A DNA stretch of 10,230 nt from positions 507,683 through 517,912 of the forward strand of contig NVXO02000002.1 in the NCBI GenBank assembly GCA_002733945.2, given 5' to 3'. Positions 5,082 to 10,230 of the stretch are shown here, piece by piece. Origin of the DNA: Sulfurimonas sp. GTDB taxonomy: Bacteria; Campylobacterota; Campylobacteria; Campylobacterales; Sulfurimonadaceae. The first letter of the stretch is position 1. Each line of letters begins with the position of its first letter. Both the position numbers and the translations under genes were made by a program. The notes under the pieces are model-generated. The model searched no databases and was not told the DNA's origin. It was given only the letters and a program-made list of their open reading frames with translations.

Positions 5082-7020
5082 CCTCTCTTTAAAGGTTGCT
5101 ATTGGAACCTTTTTTATCGCAGGAAGCGGAATTTTGCTTGTATCTATTCTCTCATATACCCAAGTAAGAACATATGTAAAAGAAAATATTTTAAGTTCTT
5201 TACGATTTGAATTAGATGGAGATGCAAAACAGCTTAACAAAGATATAGACAATATGATAAAGGATGTAAAGCTTCTCACTAATAATGAGCAAATTCCCGC
5301 TATTTATAGGGCTAGTATAAACAAATATAATTATGATGCCATGAGTAACGATACTCTATCCTCACTTAAAATGAAACTAGGAAAAACATTTAAGTCTCTT
5401 TTAGAGCATAATCATGCCTATTTTAACATACGACTCATAGCAGTTTCAGGAATGGAGCTTGTTGTCAGTGTAAAGGATGCAAAGGGAAAAGTTATAGTGA
5501 AAGATGAGAGTGCCTTGCAAAATAAAGCTACTCGTCCCTACTTTAAAGAGGCGATAGCCTTAGCTGAGAGTGATACTTATATTTCACGAATAAATCTCAA
5601 TAAGGAGAATGGTGTATTTTCTATTCCTTATATCCATACCTTAAGAATTGCTCTTCCCATCTATATGGAGGATAAAGTATTCGGTATTTTGATTATTAAT
5701 GCAAATATTAATCAACTTTTTTCTATTATAAGTAGCAATGTAGCTGCAGATAAAAGTATTTACTTAGCTAATGAAGAGGGCTACTATATCTATAACAAAC
5801 AGAATGAAAAATGTTTCGGGTTTGATTTAGGTAGAGAGTATAAGATAGAGAATGATTTTCATTTTGATGTAGATGCATACTTTGAGCAGAATAGGGCTTT
5901 TGTACACAGAAAAGTTTTTATAAATAAAGAGAGGTACATTATAGTTGCTCTACAAACAAGTGACAGATTTTTACAAGAGCAATCAGGCGCTTATCAAAAA
6001 GATCTTGCAATATATATTATTTTAATCACAATGATTATAGTGTTTTTTTCACTTTTGTTCATGCGCTTTTTTATATCTCCTGTGATAAAACTGACAAAAC
6101 AAGCAACAGCGATAACTACAAAGGATTTAAATAACCCTATAGAGTTTGAGATAATCAGCCGTAATGATGAGATAGGAGAGCTCTCGAAAGCACTGAGTGT
6201 TATGGTTGAGCGAATTGATAACTCAAAGAAAGAGATAGAGCAGAAGGTTAAGAGTAGAACAAAAGAGCTACATGATTTAAATGGAAATCTTGAACATATA
6301 GTACAAAAGAAAACACAAGAGAATATAAAACAGCTTAAAGCAATGCAAGAGCAGAGTAAAATGGCTTCAATGGGTGCGATGATTGGGGCGATTGCACATC
6401 AATGGCGACAACCACTTAATGAGATAAGCATATCGATACAGAGTCTGAAGTATGAGTATGAAGATGGTCGTGTGGATGCAGATTTTTTACAGGAGTTTAT
6501 AGAAAAAAACAAAGAGGTTATTCACTTTATGTCAAACACTATAGATGATTTTAGAAGTTTTTATAGGGTAGATAAAACTAAGGAGCTATTTGATGCTAAA
6601 GAAGCTATCAATAAGACACTCTCTTTGCAGATGGCACAGTTAATAAACAATGATATCGCAACTTTTATAAGCGGTGAAAGTTTTGAGATAAATGGCTACA
6701 GAAATGAGTTTTTACAAGTAGTCCTCAATATTATAAATAATGCTAAAGATGCACTCCTTGAAAATAAAGTAAAACATGCAAAAATAATGATAGAATTAGA
6801 AGATAAAAGCATTATCATAAAAGATAATGCTGGCGGTATGCCAGAAGAGATTTTGGGTCGAATTTTTGAGCCTTATTTTACGACCAAAGATCAAGGAAAA
6901 GGAACGGGAATGGGTCTTTATATGTCTAAAATGATTATAGAAGAGAATATGAATGCTAAGCTGAGTGTACGAAATGGAGTAGATGGAGCTGAGTTTAGGA
7001 TGGATTTTGATGAGATATAA
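5071..7020 (+). CDS. transmembrane sensor histidine kinase: dCache-like periplasmic sensor, HAMP, coiled coil, HisKA-type H-box, HATPase
   Basis: An inner-membrane kinase that should autophosphorylate on His in response to a periplasmic signal and pass phosphate to the regulator encoded next. In order over 649 residues: transmembrane helix 8-29; extracytoplasmic domain about 30-310 resembling double Cache (ATRPYFKEAI near 153-162, ALPIYMEDKVFGILIINANI 194-213, second lobe from 229); transmembrane helix 312-334; HAMP 335-387 ending in RNDEIGELSKAL; coiled coil 385-428; H-box AHQWRQPLN with phospho-acceptor H443; N-box NIINNAKDAL (553-562); G1 DNAGGMP (585-591); F-box IFEPYFTTK (598-606); G2 GKGTGMGL (609-616). 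All catalytic motifs are intact. There is no internal receiver domain, which fits a partner regulator in trans. The gene overlaps its neighbours by 11 nt on both sides. The ligand cannot be read from sequence; small metabolites are usual for dCache domains. Confidence 0.93.
   Translation: MKISLSLKVAIGTFFIAGSGILLVSILSYTQVRTYVKENILSSLRFELDGDAKQLNKDIDNMIKDVKLLTNNEQIPAIYRASINKYNYDAMSNDTLSSLKMKLGKTFKSLLEHNHAYFNIRLIAVSGMELVVSVKDAKGKVIVKDESALQNKATRPYFKEAIALAESDTYISRINLNKENGVFSIPYIHTLRIALPIYMEDKVFGILIINANINQLFSIISSNVAADKSIYLANEEGYYIYNKQNEKCFGFDLGREYKIENDFHFDVDAYFEQNRAFVHRKVFINKERYIIVALQTSDRFLQEQSGAYQKDLAIYIILITMIIVFFSLLFMRFFISPVIKLTKQATAITTKDLNNPIEFEIISRNDEIGELSKALSVMVERIDNSKKEIEQKVKSRTKELHDLNGNLEHIVQKKTQENIKQLKAMQEQSKMASMGAMIGAIAHQWRQPLNEISISIQSLKYEYEDGRVDADFLQEFIEKNKEVIHFMSNTIDDFRSFYRVDKTKELFDAKEAINKTLSLQMAQLINNDIATFISGESFEINGYRNEFLQVVLNIINNAKDALLENKVKHAKIMIELEDKSIIIKDNAGGMPEEILGRIFEPYFTTKDQGKGTGMGLYMSKMIIEENMNAKLSVRNGVDGAEFRMDFDEI
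6997..7000 (+). promoter_or_regulatory. ribosome binding site deciding the start of the GGDEF regulator
   Basis: AGGA lies 9 nt before the ATG at 7010. The upstream in-frame ATG at 6983 has only GGAG three nt away, too close for good initiation, and would add nine residues with no receiver-domain homology (MELSLGWIL). The conserved receiver opening KRIKILYVEDE then starts four residues into the protein, as in most response regulators. Confidence 0.55.
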
Positions 7021-8659
7021 AAGGATAAAGATACTATATGTTGAAGATGAGAAAAATGTTCGCGAAATGTTGGCTAGATTTATTTCACGTTTTTGTGGAG
7101 AACTTTATGTTGGGGAGAATGGAGAAGAGGGTTTAGCACTCTATAGCAAGCATAAAGTTGACATCGTCATTTCTGATATTAAAATGCCTAAAATGAATGG
7201 TATCGAGATGGTAGAGACCATAAAAAAGAAAAACCAAAGACAGCTTGTTATCTTTACAACAGCACATATCGATAGTGAGTATCTATTTCGTGCAGTTGAG
7301 TTACAAGTAGATGGTTATATAGCAAAACCAGTAGACTTTGATAAGCTGAAGTTTCGAATAGAGAAGTGCATAAACGAGATAGAATCAAAAAAAGCAGCGG
7401 AGCAACTCAAAGAGAGTGAAGAGAAGTTTAGGAAAATCTCACAAACAGCCCAGATGGGTATATTCATATATAAAGAGAAGTTTGTTTATGTAAATAGTGC
7501 CATGTGTAATATTTTGGGTTACAGTGAAGAAGAAATGCTAAATATGGAACCTTGGACTATTGTGCCACAAGAGATACAGGAAAAGTTTAAAAAGATTGCC
7601 TTTCGACGTATTGCTGGAGATTATTTTCCAGCAACTTATAGCGATATATTGTTAGTAAGAAAAGATGCAACAGAAATAACTGTGAGAATAGGAGCGGACA
7701 CAATCCCGCAAGATGGTGGATATGCAGGTTTGGGAACGGTTATTGATATTACTGATATCCTTCATATCCAAAATCGTTTAAAGCAGCTTGCTCAAGCGAT
7801 AGAGCAGATGGATGAGATGGTTCGTATTAGCGATAAAGAAGGGTATATTATGTATGTTAATGAAGCCCTTACCCGATATACCGGATATAAAAAAAGTGAG
7901 CTCATAGGGAAATCAAATAAGATCTTTAAGTCTGGTGAGCATAGTGATAGTTTTTATCAAAAAATGTATGAGACTATCCATAAAAGAAAAAGTTTTCAAG
8001 CTACTTTTGTCAATGCAAAGAAAAATGGTGAACACTACCACGAAGACCAGATTATCAGTCCTATTTTAAATGAAGAGAGTGGGGAGATAGAGTACTTCGT
8101 CTCAACAAGTAAAGATGTAACTGAGCATGTACAGATGCAAGAGAAGATGAAAGTACTTGCTACAACAGATCTGCTAACAGGCATTAAAAATAGATATAGT
8201 ATGAATCAACATATAACAAATGAGATGAATAGAATTAAACGCTATGGCAGTTCCTTTGCTTTAATGATGCTTGATATAGATTTTTTTAAAAAAGTCAATG
8301 ATACCTATGGACATGATGTGGGCGACTATATTCTAAAAGAGTTTAGTACTATAGTAGAGAAAACTATACGTGATACTGATGTATTTGCCAGATGGGGAGG
8401 GGAGGAGTTCTTGGTTCTTGCTCCAGGTGAAAATACTAAGGGTGCAAAGGCCCTTGCTGAAAAAATTCGTAAAAATGTTTATGAGTATGATTTTAACACG
8501 GTAGGGAATATTACTATCAGTATAGGACTGAGTGTTTGTAATAGTTTTAGTGACAAAGAAAAACTGCTTAAAAATATAGATGATGCACTCTATGAAGCCA
8601 AAGAAAATGGAAGGAATAGGGTGGTTTTTTATAAATGTACTTGTGCTGAAGCTTGTTAA
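7010..8659 (+). CDS. response regulator diguanylate cyclase (REC-PAS-PAS-GGDEF)
   Basis: Makes cyclic-di-GMP from two GTP, presumably when phosphorylated by the kinase encoded upstream. With the start at 7010 it has 549 residues. The receiver domain (5-120) has acidic E12/D13, phospho-acceptor D56 in ISDIKMP, T84 and K106 in AKPVD. A coiled linker (122-142) leads to PAS1 (about 140-252) and PAS2 (about 262-375, ending STSKDVTEH). The GGDEF domain (380-541) has metal and substrate residues in DIDFFKKVND (422-431), signature GGEEF (463-467), and an inhibitory I-site RDTD (454-457) exactly five residues before it, so it should be active and product-inhibited. No EAL domain is present. The protein ends in an odd CTCAEAC tail (C543, C545, C549). 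An alternative start at 6983 gives 558 residues. The chosen start repeats the 11-nt overlap seen at the previous junction. Confidence 0.93.
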   Translation: MRYKRIKILYVEDEKNVREMLARFISRFCGELYVGENGEEGLALYSKHKVDIVISDIKMPKMNGIEMVETIKKKNQRQLVIFTTAHIDSEYLFRAVELQVDGYIAKPVDFDKLKFRIEKCINEIESKKAAEQLKESEEKFRKISQTAQMGIFIYKEKFVYVNSAMCNILGYSEEEMLNMEPWTIVPQEIQEKFKKIAFRRIAGDYFPATYSDILLVRKDATEITVRIGADTIPQDGGYAGLGTVIDITDILHIQNRLKQLAQAIEQMDEMVRISDKEGYIMYVNEALTRYTGYKKSELIGKSNKIFKSGEHSDSFYQKMYETIHKRKSFQATFVNAKKNGEHYHEDQIISPILNEESGEIEYFVSTSKDVTEHVQMQEKMKVLATTDLLTGIKNRYSMNQHITNEMNRIKRYGSSFALMMLDIDFFKKVNDTYGHDVGDYILKEFSTIVEKTIRDTDVFARWGGEEFLVLAPGENTKGAKALAEKIRKNVYEYDFNTVGNITISIGLSVCNSFSDKEKLLKNIDDALYEAKENGRNRVVFYKCTCAEAC

Positions 8660-8719
8660 GTGTTTTATTACATCAGTCTTTCAGCAAATAACTGTTACTC
8701 TTGCACTAATTAAAACTTT

Positions 8720-8724
8720 AAGGG
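8720..8724 (+). promoter_or_regulatory. ribosome binding site deciding the TTG start of folE
   Basis: AAGGG sits 7 nt before the TTG at 8732. The first in-frame ATG is at codon 16, well inside the N-terminal region, so TTG is the best start. The 72-nt gap from the signalling operon has no terminator-like hairpin and no convincing promoter, so read-through into folE is possible. Confidence 0.55.
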
Positions 8725-8731
8725 CACTATT

Positions 8732-9316
8732 TTGTCAAAACAAGAGAATGAACAGTTTGAAAACGCAGTAAAATCTATGATGCTTCATGTAGGAGAAAAC
8801 CCTGATAGAGAAGGCTTACTTGAAACACCTTCTCGTGTACGAAAAGCATATGAGTTTATCTATGGTGGCTATAAAGACGACCCACAAGAGATACTCTCAA
8901 AAGCACTCTTTACAAGCTCGAACGAAGAGATGGTACTCATACGTGATATAGAGTTCTACTCTACTTGTGAGCATCATCTTCTTCCTATTATTGGTCGTGT
9001 TCATGTGGCATATATCCCAGACGGAAAAGTAGTAGGACTTTCAAAAATTCCTCGTGTAGTGGATGTATTTGCTCGTCGTATGCAAATTCAAGAACAATTA
9101 ACTGAACAGATCGCAGATGCAATTATGAACGCGATTGCACCTAAGGGTGTAGCAGTTGTAATTCAAGCACGTCATATGTGCATGGAGATGCGTGGTGTTG
9201 AAAAGATAAACTCAACTACAACCACATCTGCACTTCGTGGACTCTTTAAGCGTGATGAAAAGACTCGTGCAGAATTCTTCTCTCTTATTAACTCTCCAAC
9301 AGGTACTAGGTACTAA
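8732..9316 (+). CDS. folE: GTP cyclohydrolase I (type IA)
   Basis: Catalyses conversion of GTP to 7,8-dihydroneopterin triphosphate, the first step of tetrahydrofolate synthesis and a source of precursor for queuosine-type deazapurines. The 194-residue product has [21 protein letters not shown] (22-42), the zinc and catalytic motif STCEHHLLP (77-85, ligands C79 and H82, catalytic H81), [21 protein letters not shown] (101-121) and RHMCMEMRG (147-155, third zinc ligand C150). All correspond to the key residues of the E. coli enzyme. Length is normal. Translation starts at TTG. The stop TAA is immediately followed by the ATG of fliI, so the two are co-translated; a metabolic gene in front of a flagellar ATPase is a linkage of convenience as far as can be seen. 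Confidence 0.96.
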   Translation: MSKQENEQFENAVKSMMLHVGENPDREGLLETPSRVRKAYEFIYGGYKDDPQEILSKALFTSSNEEMVLIRDIEFYSTCEHHLLPIIGRVHVAYIPDGKVVGLSKIPRVVDVFARRMQIQEQLTEQIADAIMNAIAPKGVAVVIQARHMCMEMRGVEKINSTTTTSALRGLFKRDEKTRAEFFSLINSPTGTRY

Positions 9317-10230
9317 ATGTCCCTGAGTTCACTCAAAGATAGACTTGCAGGAGCAAAAAGCTATGCTGTATCTTTTGGTGAAGTTGTAAAAATAAACGCA
9401 ACTGTTATTACCGCACAGGGGCTTAATGTAAGTATCAGTGATATGGTGAAAATAGTTTCAAATGAAACAAATAAAGATATTGTTGGTATGGTTACGGAGA
9501 TAGATGGAAAAACTTTTTTTATAACTCCCTTTTCATTTGTTGAGGGTTTTGCTTCGGGGGATAAAGTCTTTTTAGATTCAACAGGTTTGAATATCCCTGT
9601 TGGAGATTCTCTTTTAGGTCGAGTAGTAGATCCCTTTATGCGACCAATTGACGGTAAAGGTAGTATAAAAGACTCTAAACTAAGTCCTATTATAAAAGCT
9701 CCTATTGCTGCAATGAAACGTGGAATGATTGATGAAGTCTTTAGTGTTGGTGTAAAAAGTATAGATGGTTTACTTACATGTGGAAAAGGTCAAAAACTCG
9801 GTATCTTTGCAGGAAGTGGGGTGGGAAAGTCTACTCTTATGGGTATGATAGTTCGTGGTGCAGATACTCCTATAAAAGTAGTTGCCCTTATCGGTGAGCG
9901 TGGTCGTGAAGTTCCTGAGTTTATAGATAAAAATCTTGGTGGTGACTTAACAAATACAGTTATCATCGTTGCAACTAGTGATGATTCTCCTTTGATGAGA
10001 AAGTATGGTGCATTTGCTGCTATGAGTGTGGCGGAGTTTTTTAAAGATAAAGGGCTGGATGTCCTTTTTATTATGGACTCTGTTACACGTTTTGCAATGG
10101 CACAGCGTGAGATTGGTTTAGCACTTGGTGAACCTCCAACATCAAAAGGCTATCCCCCTTCATCTCTAACTCTTTTACCACAACTAATGGAGAGAGCAGG
10201 TAAAGAAGAAGGTAAGGGAAGTATCACTGC
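9317..10230 (+). CDS. fliI: flagellar protein export ATPase FliI (3' end beyond window)
   Basis: FliI is the cytoplasmic ATPase of the flagellar type III export apparatus; it forms a hexamer with FliH and FliJ under the export gate and helps deliver rod, hook and filament subunits. The 304 visible residues of an expected 430 or so show a beta-barrel N-domain (1-100), DPFMRPIDGKG (105-115), the Walker A loop GSGVGKST (166-173), GERGREVPEF (193-202), Walker B VLFIMDS (249-255) followed by VTRFAMAQREIGLALGEPP (256-274), and GYPPSSLTLLPQLMERAG (278-295). GERGREVPEF and the short N-domain favour FliI over F1 beta or Rho. The ATG overlaps nothing but abuts the folE stop (TAAATG) and has no good Shine-Dalgarno, so initiation probably depends on ribosomes finishing folE. 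The reading frame is open to the window edge. Confidence 0.94.
   Translation, partial: MSLSSLKDRLAGAKSYAVSFGEVVKINATVITAQGLNVSISDMVKIVSNETNKDIVGMVTEIDGKTFFITPFSFVEGFASGDKVFLDSTGLNIPVGDSLLGRVVDPFMRPIDGKGSIKDSKLSPIIKAPIAAMKRGMIDEVFSVGVKSIDGLLTCGKGQKLGIFAGSGVGKSTLMGMIVRGADTPIKVVALIGERGREVPEFIDKNLGGDLTNTVIIVATSDDSPLMRKYGAFAAMSVAEFFKDKGLDVLFIMDSVTRFAMAQREIGLALGEPPTSKGYPPSSLTLLPQLMERAGKEEGKGSIT

Noticed and set aside
6983..7009. Upstream in-frame ATG giving a 558-residue regulator.
   Set aside because: Its spacing to GGAG is only three nt, and the added nine residues are not receiver-like; 7010 has better spacing to AGGA.
8660..8731. Possible promoter for folE (TTGCAC at 8701, TAATTA at 8707).
   Set aside because: The elements are adjacent rather than separated by about 17 bp, and a start from TAATTA would fall on the ribosome binding site.
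9454..9469. Second parS-like palindrome, AGTTTCAAATGAAACA, inside fliI.
   Set aside because: It matches only 13 of 16 consensus bases, lacks the central CG or TG, and lies in a coding region encoding VSNET; chance in AT-rich DNA is more likely.

Overview
This AT-rich window reads as chromosomal DNA from a Campylobacterota (epsilonproteobacterial) species, most likely a free-living Sulfurimonas-like relative. Three things suggest this: RNase J carries the long basic, asparagine-rich N-terminal extension known from Helicobacter-type enzymes and follows ksgA directly; the histidine kinase has the HQWRQPL H-box common in this phylum; and a flagellar fliI follows folE. Genus assignment is inference, because no rRNA or marker search was possible. 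All genes point rightward.

Layout: (1) 1-372 is a non-housekeeping leader. It holds a near-consensus ParB site (parS-like, 23-38), a probable promoter, and a small reading frame of about 49 codons (126-275) that is intact only if two compensating single-base frameshifts are corrected. A probable ksgA promoter lies so close to the ATG that the transcript would be nearly leaderless. (2) 373-3201 is a ksgA-rnj pair (16S rRNA dimethyltransferase and RNase J), ended by a long inverted repeat at 3210-3238. (3) 3300-8659 is a tightly coupled three-gene signalling operon. Its parts are an unrecognised exported protein of 593 aa, a dCache-type transmembrane histidine kinase, and a REC-PAS-PAS-GGDEF response regulator with an intact active site. 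Both internal junctions are 11-nt overlaps. (4) 8732-10230 is folE (GTP cyclohydrolase I, TTG start), directly abutting fliI (flagellar export ATPase), which runs off the window.

The most interesting element is the exported protein. It is built from 16 copies of a motif of the form (T/S)P(S/T)(D/E)VY followed by an amphipathic helix, at a period close to 38 residues. The 16 copies form two eight-repeat halves offset by about 290 residues, and an unusually short 24-residue spacing recurs at the same place in both halves. Because it is translationally coupled to the sensor kinase, I infer that it works with the kinase periplasmic domain. The three genes would then make an envelope-signal-to-cyclic-di-GMP pathway: periplasmic repeat protein, dCache kinase, phosphorylated GGDEF regulator, cyclic-di-GMP. 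The adjacent flagellar gene would fit a motility or attachment output, but nothing in the sequence proves that link.
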